NCBI GenBank assembly: GCA_030744095.1 | Contig: JASLRF010000339.1 | Location: 1 to 11,142 of the forward strand | Reading direction: 5' to 3' | DNA: 11,142 bases | Origin: Pirellulaceae bacterium | GTDB lineage: Bacteria > Planctomycetota > Planctomycetia > Pirellulales > Pirellulaceae | In this document: positions 1-6,719 of the stretch, piece after piece | How the letters are laid out: each line of letters opens with the position of its first letter | Numbering within the stretch: the stretch's first letter is position 1 | Notes under the pieces: model-generated | Databases searched by the model: none | What the model was told of the DNA's origin: nothing | The model's input: the letters and a program-made list of their open reading frames with translations, nothing else | Program-made: the position numbers and the translations under genes

Positions 1-23
1 GTAGCTCGTCAATGATCCTGTCC

Positions 24-47
24 CTACTGTCCATCCGCGAACAGTAG
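24..47. repeat. Inverted repeat, 7-bp arms with 10-nt loop
   Basis: CTACTGT at 24-30 is followed after ten bases by its exact reverse complement ACAGTAG at 41-47. It could be an operator half-site pair or a weak hairpin. The following run of T residues (51-54) is short and lies inside a second dyad, so a terminator for a leftward neighbour is possible but not well supported. Confidence 0.35.
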
Positions 48-58
48 CAATTTTGCTA
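45..58. repeat. 14-bp dyad overlapping the 24-47 inverted repeat
   Basis: TAGCAA at 45-50 and TTGCTA at 53-58 are exact reverse complements separated by TT. The left arm overlaps the last three bases of the preceding inverted repeat, so the two dyads cannot both be fully occupied or extruded at once. Size and symmetry suit a binding site for a dimeric winged-helix repressor, but the site lies more than 380 bp from the likely blaI-type promoter. Confidence 0.3.
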
Positions 59-350
59 AACTAACGATGTACCAATTCTTTACCGTGAACGGTTACACAT
101 TTTCTTCAAATGGTGAATCCAGGTCGGCCTGTTACGCCTGATTGGCCGAACGAAATCTCTTGCTGATTTCCTTTCTCAGCGATTCGAACTGTGTTTGGTT
201 GAGAACCCCCCCAATGCGTTTCCTCGGAATCACGGCCGAACTGGCCGACCGCCCAAATCAGCTCGACTCGTGGCCCGAGAATTGAATGTTTCTTCCGATG
301 AGCGCCTGGGCCACACGGCCTGACACCTGACGCCGCCCGTAAACACGGTG

Positions 351-364
351 CGAGTGTCCACTCG
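351..364. repeat. 14-bp palindrome CGAGTG-TC-CACTCG
   Basis: Two exact 6-base arms (351-356 and 359-364) flank a 2-base centre, about 75 bp upstream of the candidate -35 box. It is a possible distal operator. The local sequence is GC-rich, where short palindromes arise by chance fairly easily. Confidence 0.25.
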
Positions 365-432
365 GCCGCCTTGCATCGCGTTGCAGCCATCTGCAGGATC
401 TCGCCAACAGACCGTCTTCTATAAAACTCGAA

Positions 433-450
433 GACATGGCTTGACATGGC
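433..450. repeat. Direct repeat GACATGGC x2, 10-bp period
   Basis: GACATGGC occurs at 433-440 and again at 443-450, exactly one helical turn apart. A related GATGGCC follows at 452-458. The second copy overlaps the candidate -35 box TTGACA (441-446), so a protein bound here would sit on one face of the DNA and could block polymerase. Confidence 0.35.
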
Positions 451-469
451 AGATGGCCCATCGTAGTCT
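441..469 (+). promoter_or_regulatory. Candidate sigma70-type promoter for the blaI-type/M56 operon
   Basis: A perfect -35 hexamer TTGACA (441-446) is followed after exactly 17 bp by TAGTCT (464-469), which matches TATAAT at three of six positions, including the first two and the last. Transcription would start near 476, within the 8-bp palindrome AGTTAACT (473-480), leaving a 5' leader of about 40 nt before the ATG at 515. The -35 match and spacing are good and the -10 is weak, as is common for regulated promoters. Planctomycete promoter consensus is not well enough known to me to be firmer. Confidence 0.4.
452..462. promoter_or_regulatory. Candidate operator dyad in the promoter spacer
   Basis: GATGG (452-456) and CCATC (458-462) are exact reverse complements around a single C, lying wholly between the candidate -35 and -10 boxes. 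Known BlaI/MecI repressors bind dyads that overlap the promoter of their own operon, so this is the best-placed candidate for autoregulation. The sequence does not match the TACA/TGTA core known for staphylococcal operators, so binding is inferred from position and symmetry only. Confidence 0.3.
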
Positions 470-514
470 TCTAGTTAACTTGAATGTTGTTTTGTCCAAG
501 CCGAGTAGAGAGCT

Positions 515-907
515 ATGTCGCGCCCTTCGTCGCAACACCCCACGGAACTTGAGCTGCGGATCCTGAAGATCCTTTGGGAAGAGTCGCCCTTGCCGGTGCG
601 CGACATTCGCAAACGCCTCGCGGAGCAGGGGCGAGATATCGCGCACACGTCGGTCATCACGACATTGAACACGATGTTCGAGAAATCGCAGCTGAAACGC
701 AAGAAACAAGGCCAGGCCTTTCTCTTCTCGCCACGGGTCGCCCGTGAAGATGTGTCGCGACAGATGCTTGGTGATCTCGTCGAGCGGTTGTTTGACGGCT
801 CCGCGCCTGCCGTCATGCTAAGTCTGTTCGATTGCTCCGAAGTCGACTTGGACGACGTCAAGGAACTTCGCAAGCTGATCAACCGCAAAGCCAAGGAACA
901 ACAATAA
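515..907 (+). CDS. BlaI/MecI/CopY-family transcriptional repressor
   Basis: This 130-residue protein has the length and sequence pattern of the BlaI/MecI winged-helix repressors. The N-terminal half (about residues 10-75) carries the winged helix. The pattern of ELEILK-like residues near the start, the recognition-helix region around HTSVITTLNTM (44-54), and the wing with its basic run KRKKQG (61-66) followed by FLFSPRV are typical of the family. The C-terminal helices (about 76-128) would dimerise. It has only one cysteine and no CxC metal motif, so it is not a CopY-type copper sensor. The stop codon overlaps the ATG of the M56 protease gene in the string TAATG, which points to translational coupling and a repressor-protease pair like BlaI-BlaR1. 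By analogy, the protease or its signal would inactivate this repressor; the cleavage site cannot be placed. The Shine-Dalgarno sequence is weak (AGAG-rich, 507-512, very close to the start). Confidence 0.93.
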   Translation: MSRPSSQHPTELELRILKILWEESPLPVRDIRKRLAEQGRDIAHTSVITTLNTMFEKSQLKRKKQGQAFLFSPRVAREDVSRQMLGDLVERLFDGSAPAVMLSLFDCSEVDLDDVKELRKLINRKAKEQQ

Positions 908-909
908 TG
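893..909 (+). promoter_or_regulatory. RBS and start overlap that fix the M56 start
   Basis: AAGGA at 893-897 lies nine bases before ATG 907-909. The ATG shares its A with the final base of the repressor stop codon TAA (905-907). The frame is open further upstream, to an ATG at 832 inside the repressor gene, but the RBS, the stop-start overlap and the hydrophobic first helix soon after residue 1 favour 907. Confidence 0.75.
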
Positions 910-3900
910 AACGTGACATGGCTCGAGACGATTGCGAATCAGGAAATCTGCGTGCGATTCACCCTCACACTGCTGCACTTCATCTGGGAGGGGCTGGTGG
1001 TTGGTCTGCTGGCGTTCGTCCTACTTCGGTGGCTGCCGGACGCATCGGCCATGCGGCGCTACGCGGTCAGCTTGTCAGCGTTGGTGTTGATGATCGCTTG
1101 CTTGCCCGTCACGTACGCCTTGCTGTCACGGCAAGGGGAAACGGCCGTAGTGCTTCTCCCTTCTGACGAGATCGAGATCCGGAACGAGGACGCATCAACC
1201 TCGTTGGCTCGGCCAGCCAAACCAGTGGCTTTCGTCTCGTCTAGATCACACGCAGGCTCGTTCAGCGAGGGCGCGCAGGCAAGCGCCGGAACTGGTAGTG
1301 CGCAACCCCGATCAGCAGATGGGACGGTTTTGGAAGGCCATCCTACCGAATTCGCTGCTGGATCTCTGCTGCAGATCATCGCGCCTCTCGCAACCGCTGC
1401 GTATCTGCTTGGTGTGACATTCATGATGCTACGGCTTGCCGTTGCCCTCTGCGGTGGTCAACGGCTGAAACGCATTGCCGCCACAATCAACGACAAACCT
1501 TTGCGCGACCTAATCGTCTCACAAGCTCGTCGGGCGGGCATGAGGGCGGCGCCTGCGGTCGCGTATTGCAACCGCGTGTCCGTTCCCGTTGTCGTGGGGA
1601 TTCTGAAGCCTACGGTCCTGCTTCCTTCCTCTCTGGCAACAGGAATGCCGGTGGATCAATTGGAAGCCATCTTCACGCATGAACTGGCTCATATTCGTCG
1701 ATTCGACCTGTTGGTGAATCTCTTGCAGAGGCTTGTCGAATCGCTGTTGTTTTTCCATCCAGCAGTTTGGTACGTAAGTCGTCTTGTCAGCGTCGAGCGC
1801 GAGAACTGCTGTGACGACTTCGTCTTGCAATCCGGTTTCCAGCGGCTTCAATACGCGTCGGCCCTCGTGAGAATGGCCGAGCTCTCCGGCAAGTTGGAAG
1901 GCAATGATGTCACTTCGCAAGTCGCGGCATTGGCGGCTTCTGGCGAGAGTCCTTCACAGTTCAAACGCCGCGTCATGCGATTGCTTGGTGAGGGCGATCG
2001 GCCTCGGCTGCGTTTGACGCGAGCCGACTGGACGATGGCAACAGCGGGAATTGCACTGGCTGGCCTACTCCCATTGCTGGCGTACGCGCAGCAGCCAACA
2101 GGCGGCACGCTACAGGACCAATCGGCCACGGACAGTGCAGCAACCGAGAGCACACACATCGACAAGCTGGTGGCTTCAGAAGGTGTTCCGCGCGTCTTGA
2201 TGGTTGAGGATTGGCGGAAGAGTGGTGACCATCAGGCGATTGTCGATGTACTCCGTAGGCAAGGCTTCAATGTCGAACTCCGACCGTCGAGCAAACCGCT
2301 TCCTACGCAAGCGGAGCTGTTGAAGTTCGACTCGGTGATCCTGGCTGATGTTCCGCGCAGCAGCGGCGAATATGCGGACACGTTGAGTTGGATCACCGAC
2401 GAGCAGATAGAACTCTTGGCGCAAAACACGCGCGACTTCGGATGTGGTTTGGTTTTGTTCGGCGGGTCGCGAAGCTTTGGGCCCGGAGGATGGGGCGGGA
2501 CCGAGTTGGAAAAGGCGATGCCCGTTGATTTCAAGTGGAGCGACTCTGAAAACCAGGGCGCGCTCGTCATGCTGTTGCATCCGGCCGAATTGCGGCGTGG
2601 CAACCACTGGCAGCAAGTTGCGGCCAGAGCCGCTTTCAATCAACTCGGCCCCAGCGACCATTGTGGCGTGATCTACTACACCAAAGATGGAACGAGATGG
2701 CTGTGGGGCGGAGATCGCGGCGTCGTTCAGCTCGGTGACCGGCGAGGTGAATTGCTCGCCAGAATCGACGGCTTGGAGGCGGGCGATATGCCTGATTTCC
2801 AACCGGCGTTTCGGATGGCTCTTGACGCTCTCCGGCGACTTCCGACAGCCTCCCGAAGTGTCCTCCTCCTCACCGATGGCGATCCGGCCGCGCCAAACCA
2901 GTCGACATTAAAAGAATTCCGCCAGGCCGGGATTCCAGTTTCCGTCGTCCATGTAGATCTGCATGGTCCTGTGACCAACAAGCTCCCGCAACAAATCGCC
3001 TCGTCCACAAGTGGTCGATACTATCACGTTCGTAATTCCGTCCCCGCAGTGCTGGAGCGCATCTTTGCTCGCGAGTCTCGCGTCGTGTCGCGGTCACTCA
3101 TCTACCGGCCATCGCAAGACATCTCGCCGAAGTTAACCAACGAAGGCGATTTCGTGGACACAATCGTAGGACCGGTGCCGCCGGTCTTGGGCCTTGTGGA
3201 AACCAAGTTAAAAGACAATCCGCTCGCCCGCGCTTCGATCATCGCTCCGGGGCGAGACGGGAACGACCTGCCTGTCTTGGCTAGCTGGACCTATGGGCTG
3301 GGGCGCACGGCCGTCCTGACGACGGGCATTGATAGCCCGTGGACAGAAGCCTGGCAGACTTGGAAGGGCCGCGATCGCCTGTTGGGTGATATCGTTCGGT
3401 GGTCGATGAAGACAAAGGTTGAAGGCAACGGAGGAGCGGGCAGGGCGAAGGGTGGCGACAACAAAATCGCTGGAGACTTGAAACGTCTGCAAGGAACGTG
3501 GGCGTTGTCTGCGGAATGGTCGCATGGCGGCGCAGAGCCCGCGGCGGTTCGCGATGATGCAGTGGCAATCGAGGACAGCCCGATGCAGCTCGTGTTCCAA
3601 TCCGACATGGTAACAGCTCCGTTCAGCCCGCCGCTTTACCCACCAAACGTGACACCCCGCCAGATGAAGCTGCGGCTCGAAACCGAAGGTTCGCTGAATG
3701 TGCTCCATTTGACTGGTGAGCGAGAAGACGGCAAGAGCGAAACTCAATATTACTTGTACCGTTTTCGCGACGAACAGTTGGAACTCTGCTTCTTCAAGAA
3801 ACAGCGGCACCGTATCCCACTCGCATTCAAGACTGGCCGAGCGTCTGACGCCATCATCTGGACTTTCGATCAACTTCCCGTGGAAGATGCGTTGGATGGC

Positions 3901-5331
3901 AATACCCGAGAGACGTTGGGCGAAGGCGACCACACCATCCCACGTTGGGAACGCTGGGAGATCCGATTCGACTCGTCGAGTCAGCAGGCTTATGCAACGC
4001 AGTTGGATTTCTTCGGAATTGAGTTGGGAGCAGTCGGCGGTGGCAAGAAGACCGTTGACTATGCACGCAACCTCCTGAAGGGTCGGCCTGATTCACGATT
4101 GGGGCCAGGTGACAAAGAAATGCGATTCTATATGACCTGGCGAGGTCGTAACCTGGAGCATTTTGATCGCAACATCTTACGGTCAGCGGGAGTCGATGTG
4201 AGGCCCGGACGGCTGTTGATGCAATTCTATCCTAAGCAGGTCGAGGACCGATTGGCGTGGATCGAGATGAAGAATGCCGATGGCAAGACAGTCCAAGAAT
4301 TCCTCAAGACCGTGTTTGGTGTAAGAGAGAAACGCGGGGGTTACGAGTTTTTCGTGATGGAGCAACGATTCCGCCCAAAACCACGCGACAGTGCCGTGGC
4401 GAAACCGCAGATCACCGGGCAGCTTGTGGGTCGCGATGGCAGGCCCAGCAATGTCCAGCGAGCGTTCAAGTTTCTTTGCGAGAGCAAGACGGGGTCTCCT
4501 CTTGTGGCTGCGACGAAGAAGCCGCTGGGGATGTCGGTGGTCGATGGAATTGACAAGCTTTGGCACTCCGTGACGGATGATCGCGGGAGTTTCGAGTTCG
4601 ACGAGGTGCCACTTGGGAACTACAAGCTTGTTGCACAGTCTTGGCCGGGAACGAATGAGATTCCCACGATGAACAGCGAACCTAGCACAACCGTGCGGCT
4701 GCATGGAGTTGTCGAGAACATCAAAGTCGACGGCACTGGCCCAACGCAAACGCAGATTAGGTCGCTGGGTGAAGGCGTTTTGAAGATTGTGAATGACCCC
4801 AAGGAACCGCACGCCTTCCTGTTTCTCAGCCGCGCGGCCATGATCGGAGATCCAATCCTGGGGCCGCTGGGCTGGGGCGAGGAGTTCATTGCCAATGCGA
4901 TTGGCGTAACGTTGATGGAAGACGTGCATGTCACGATTGAAGGTCTTCCAGACAAGAACGATGTTCATGTCGCTTTGTTCAACTACGACAATAACCCTGG
5001 CATCGGCGGCGGCAGTTATCGGGTTGGGCAGCAAGAAGAAGTCCGTCTCAAGATCTACGCCACGTGGAGCAACGGGCGCTACGATCCGCCTGATCGTCTG
5101 CTCAAGCTCGTGGAGCATTTCGAGAATACCGATCTGTCACTTTCAAAGTTGATCGGTTTGGAGAACGGCGATGCCCGCAACCACGAAGAACTGGTTCGTA
5201 TTGCAGGTGAAGCCCCCGATCGGAAAGTCAAGGTCGATGAACTCGGTGAGTTCCGTTTCATCGATACCTTGGCTGCGCTCAGATACAAGTGGTTGAGGCA
5301 AAACCATCCGGCGCGGCAGAAGGCCAGGTAG
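907..5331 (+). CDS. Giant BlaR1-type M56 protease with GATase/vWA-like and TIGR03067-like extracytoplasmic domains
   Basis: This 1474-residue membrane protein starts as a BlaR1/MecR1 signal-transducing metalloprotease. Hydrophobic helices lie at about residues 18-40, 52-73, 155-180 and 376-396. The zinc motif HELAH is at 258-262, followed by ERENCCDD at 297-304, whose E299 is the likely third zinc ligand. BlaR1 topology puts this protease in the cytosol and everything after residue 396 outside. That outer part, about 1078 residues, has no penicillin-binding fold. In order I see: a GATase-like Rossmann module (429-545, with LVLFGGSRSFG), a vWA-like domain (about 550-720) keeping TDGDP at 656-660 but lacking the DxSxS metal motif, a segment with WTYGLGRTAVLTTG (about 792-805), a TIGR03067-like domain starting LQGTW (861-865), an unassigned block (about 1070-1160), a carboxypeptidase-regulatory-like fold (about 1169-1245), and an unassigned tail. 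Residues 75-153, between helices 2 and 3, form a low-complexity linker. The frame is intact throughout. Family assignment is firm; the ligand is unknown. Confidence 0.9.
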   Translation: MNVTWLETIANQEICVRFTLTLLHFIWEGLVVGLLAFVLLRWLPDASAMRRYAVSLSALVLMIACLPVTYALLSRQGETAVVLLPSDEIEIRNEDASTSLARPAKPVAFVSSRSHAGSFSEGAQASAGTGSAQPRSADGTVLEGHPTEFAAGSLLQIIAPLATAAYLLGVTFMMLRLAVALCGGQRLKRIAATINDKPLRDLIVSQARRAGMRAAPAVAYCNRVSVPVVVGILKPTVLLPSSLATGMPVDQLEAIFTHELAHIRRFDLLVNLLQRLVESLLFFHPAVWYVSRLVSVERENCCDDFVLQSGFQRLQYASALVRMAELSGKLEGNDVTSQVAALAASGESPSQFKRRVMRLLGEGDRPRLRLTRADWTMATAGIALAGLLPLLAYAQQPTGGTLQDQSATDSAATESTHIDKLVASEGVPRVLMVEDWRKSGDHQAIVDVLRRQGFNVELRPSSKPLPTQAELLKFDSVILADVPRSSGEYADTLSWITDEQIELLAQNTRDFGCGLVLFGGSRSFGPGGWGGTELEKAMPVDFKWSDSENQGALVMLLHPAELRRGNHWQQVAARAAFNQLGPSDHCGVIYYTKDGTRWLWGGDRGVVQLGDRRGELLARIDGLEAGDMPDFQPAFRMALDALRRLPTASRSVLLLTDGDPAAPNQSTLKEFRQAGIPVSVVHVDLHGPVTNKLPQQIASSTSGRYYHVRNSVPAVLERIFARESRVVSRSLIYRPSQDISPKLTNEGDFVDTIVGPVPPVLGLVETKLKDNPLARASIIAPGRDGNDLPVLASWTYGLGRTAVLTTGIDSPWTEAWQTWKGRDRLLGDIVRWSMKTKVEGNGGAGRAKGGDNKIAGDLKRLQGTWALSAEWSHGGAEPAAVRDDAVAIEDSPMQLVFQSDMVTAPFSPPLYPPNVTPRQMKLRLETEGSLNVLHLTGEREDGKSETQYYLYRFRDEQLELCFFKKQRHRIPLAFKTGRASDAIIWTFDQLPVEDALDGNTRETLGEGDHTIPRWERWEIRFDSSSQQAYATQLDFFGIELGAVGGGKKTVDYARNLLKGRPDSRLGPGDKEMRFYMTWRGRNLEHFDRNILRSAGVDVRPGRLLMQFYPKQVEDRLAWIEMKNADGKTVQEFLKTVFGVREKRGGYEFFVMEQRFRPKPRDSAVAKPQITGQLVGRDGRPSNVQRAFKFLCESKTGSPLVAATKKPLGMSVVDGIDKLWHSVTDDRGSFEFDEVPLGNYKLVAQSWPGTNEIPTMNSEPSTTVRLHGVVENIKVDGTGPTQTQIRSLGEGVLKIVNDPKEPHAFLFLSRAAMIGDPILGPLGWGEEFIANAIGVTLMEDVHVTIEGLPDKNDVHVALFNYDNNPGIGGGSYRVGQQEEVRLKIYATWSNGRYDPPDRLLKLVEHFENTDLSLSKLIGLENGDARNHEELVRIAGEAPDRKVKVDELGEFRFIDTLAALRYKWLRQNHPARQKAR

Positions 5332-5403
5332 GTTGGGGTGGAGCTCATTTGTCAGATCTTGAATTTGGGATTGAAGAAGAATGGTCGCCCGCCGAGATAG
5401 TCG

Positions 5404-5422
5404 TTGATCGCTCCGCGATCAA
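5404..5422. repeat. Hairpin unit 1 of the palindromic element
   Basis: TTGATCGC (5404-5411), loop TCC, GCGATCAA (5415-5422): a perfect 8-bp stem. On the plus strand it is followed by only AAAAC, with no T-run, so it is not a classical intrinsic terminator in the rightward direction. Confidence 0.65.
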
Positions 5423-5428
5423 AACGTT

Positions 5429-5447
5429 TGGTTCGCGGAGCGAACCA
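5429..5447. repeat. Hairpin unit 2 (inverted copy) of the palindromic element
   Basis: TGGTTCGC (5429-5436), loop GGA, GCGAACCA (5440-5447): a perfect 8-bp stem. Read on the minus strand it is an inverted copy of unit 1 with two base-pair swaps. In the leftward direction it is followed within a few bases by a short TTTT, so weak termination of transcription entering from the DUF1501 side is possible. Confidence 0.65.
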
Positions 5448-5458
5448 CGACAATCAGG

Positions 5459-5488
5459 CTCGACAACCCTAATTCTTAGTCTCGACAA
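5459..5488. repeat. Short direct repeat CTCGACAA x2
   Basis: CTCGACAA occurs at 5459-5466 and 5481-5488, just beyond the palindromic element and before the DUF1501 stop codon. Eight bases repeated at 22-bp spacing may be chance. It is recorded because it flanks the tail of a possible repeat element. Confidence 0.25.
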
Positions 5489-5492
5489 AACA

Positions 5493-6671
5493 CTAGGTAT
5501 CGAATAGATCGAGAGGCTCATGCGCCAACGGGGGAATGCCGAGCCAGTTCTGGAGAACGGAGGAGTAGATCTGGCGAAAGTCAACGGACATCTTCAGATC
5601 GCCCTTTGACAGATCACTAAGGCTGGGTGTCTTGGCATGGAGGCCAGGCTTGACGTCGGGACCGGCGAGGAAGACGGGGCCAGCGGTGCCGTGGTCGGTG
5701 CCGAGCGATGCGTTTTCCTTGACGCGGCGGCCGAATTCGCTGAAACAGAGGATCGCAACGCGATCGTCGAGCTTGGAGGCCCGAAGGTCTTCGAGGAAGG
5801 CAAAGACAGCGCGGGAGAGATCGCGGAGCAACCTCGAGTGAGTGGGGAGTTGCGCGGCGTGTGTGTCGTAGCCGGATTGGACGGCGTAGAAGACGCGAGT
5901 GCCAAAGCCAGACTTGATCAGCCGCGAGACAAGACGCAATCGCTTCGCCAACTCGTTGCTCGGGTAGCTTCTGCCGGCATCGGGCTTGGCGGCGAATTCA
6001 CTCAGACGTTCGGCGGTGGCGAGCGCATCAAGCGAGCTGCGCTGGAGAAACGAAGTGAGGTCGTTGGATGAAGTCTTGGGGTCTGATTTCGTAGTCGAAA
6101 CCGCATCGGGCAACGTGAATTCATCGATCCCGTTGATCGCGGCGGCGACACTGCGACGGCCGCGGATCGCAATAGGCGGTTGCGCGTTGCCGATCAACAA
6201 TGCGGCCGGCGAGCCGTCTTGTGGTCGCTTGGTTTGATCCAAAGCGCGGCCGAGCCATCCATGCGTATTATGCTCCTCTTGGTCGAAGCTGCACGTCTGC
6301 CAAATCGCCATGCTCACGTTGTGCGAGCGATTTGGGTTTGGGTAGCCGACGCCTTGAACAATCGCGAGCCGGTCGCTTTCCCACAGCTTGCCGAAATCTC
6401 CCATCGACTGATGCAAGCCAACAGCGTCGTTTAGCTTGATCAACTGGCTAGACGGGAGTTGCAGTCGTGTCCGATGTTTCCGGTAGCCTTCGTCCATGAA
6501 CGGCACGACTGTGTTGATACCATCGTTGCCGCCATCGAGCTGAATCACGACCAAGATGCGGTCGTCCTGCATAGATTCAACAGCGCGCGCCGTACTGGCC
6601 AAGAACGCAGGAACTGTGGGAGCAAGCGACAACAGCGACGAGCGTTTCAGAAACTCACGGCGGTTGAACAT
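5493..6671 (-). CDS. DUF1501 family protein with Tat-type signal peptide
   Basis: This 392-residue protein starts with a twin-arginine signal: NRREFLK (residues 3-9), a hydrophobic stretch to about residue 25, and a likely cleavage after ARA (28-30). The mature part opens with the DUF1501 hallmark QLDGGNDGINTVVPF (44-58), and CFSEFGRR with a downstream GTDHG (about 305-327) is the second family signature. DUF1501 proteins belong to the alkaline phosphatase/sulfatase-like superfamily. They are common in planctomycetes, usually exported, and have no settled biochemical role that I know of. Length is normal and the frame intact. The gene lies 48 bp after the DUF1800 gene on the same strand, the usual pairing for these families, and both follow an M56 protease gene. 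No catalytic activity should be assumed, since I cannot verify the metal-ligand set from one sequence. Confidence 0.93.
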   Translation of the reverse strand: MFNRREFLKRSSLLSLAPTVPAFLASTARAVESMQDDRILVVIQLDGGNDGINTVVPFMDEGYRKHRTRLQLPSSQLIKLNDAVGLHQSMGDFGKLWESDRLAIVQGVGYPNPNRSHNVSMAIWQTCSFDQEEHNTHGWLGRALDQTKRPQDGSPAALLIGNAQPPIAIRGRRSVAAAINGIDEFTLPDAVSTTKSDPKTSSNDLTSFLQRSSLDALATAERLSEFAAKPDAGRSYPSNELAKRLRLVSRLIKSGFGTRVFYAVQSGYDTHAAQLPTHSRLLRDLSRAVFAFLEDLRASKLDDRVAILCFSEFGRRVKENASLGTDHGTAGPVFLAGPDVKPGLHAKTPSLSDLSKGDLKMSVDFRQIYSSVLQNWLGIPPLAHEPLDLFDT

Positions 6672-6678
6672 CGTCTGG

Positions 6679-6683
6679 TCTCC
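6679..6683 (-). promoter_or_regulatory. Ribosome binding site of the DUF1501 gene
   Basis: Read on the minus strand, GGAGA precedes the ATG (6671-6669) with a 7-base spacer. It supports the chosen start, which also gives a complete twin-arginine signal directly after the initiator. No equally good site precedes the DUF1800 gene. Confidence 0.6.
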
Positions 6684-6719
6684 ATAATGTAGATGCCATC
6701 TCGCTCTGTGCGGTGGCCA

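Larger units (their letters stand above)
1..514. other. Non-coding region upstream of the BlaI-type gene
   Basis: No reading frame in this stretch looks like a real protein. The longest, 113 codons on the minus strand at 106-447, has a composition rich in Arg, Gly, Cys and Pro, shows no recognisable domain, and overlaps other open frames. The region is more AT-rich than the genes around it, most visibly at about 45-120. It contains small inverted repeats at 24-47, 45-58 and 351-364 and a promoter-like block at 433-480. It may also hold the control region of a gene to the left of the window, but nothing here proves that. Confidence 0.6.
5396..5455. repeat. 60-bp imperfect palindrome (REP/BIME-like) between convergent genes
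   Basis: The two 30-base halves, centred between 5425 and 5426, are reverse complements at 25 of 30 positions. Each half contains its own 8-bp hairpin with a 3-base loop, so the DNA or RNA could form either two small hairpins or one long one. The longest uninterrupted inter-half match is TCGCTCCGCGA (5408-5418) with TCGCGGAGCGA (5433-5443). The centre is the 8-bp palindrome AAACGTTT (5422-5429). Four of the five mismatches are compensatory pairs within the local hairpins. Two inverted hairpins, each with the same GTCGT at its outer foot, resemble the pairs of REP sequences called BIMEs. The element lies 64 bp after one stop codon and 37 bp from the other, where it could act as a two-way terminator or RNA stabiliser. 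Confidence 0.7.

Noticed and set aside
82..93. Inverted repeat ACCGT-GA-ACGGT
   Set aside because: Five-base arms at one isolated position, far from any supported promoter; easily explained by chance.
124..149. Inverted repeat TCGGCC...GGCCGA
   Set aside because: Six-base GC-rich arms with a 14-base loop; GGCC-containing words recur nearby (for example 231-250), so chance is likely.
106..447. 113-codon minus-strand frame in the left non-coding region
   Set aside because: No domain, skewed composition and conflict with overlapping frames on both strands. A degraded gene cannot be excluded, but nothing supports it.
832..906. Upstream in-frame start for the M56 protease at 832
   Set aside because: It would add 25 polar residues encoded inside the repressor gene. 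The AAGGA site and the TAATG overlap at 905-909 fit a start at 907 much better.
4183..5118. 311-codon open frame on the minus strand inside the M56 gene
   Set aside because: It lies antisense to a convincing coding region, shows no recognisable domain, and has the composition expected of a shadow frame in GC-rich DNA. The same holds for the minus frame at 3208-3933.
5404..5447. Classical rho-independent terminator
   Set aside because: The stems are strong but lack an adjacent T-run in the rightward direction and have only a short offset TTTT leftward. Described as a repeat element with possible terminator activity instead.
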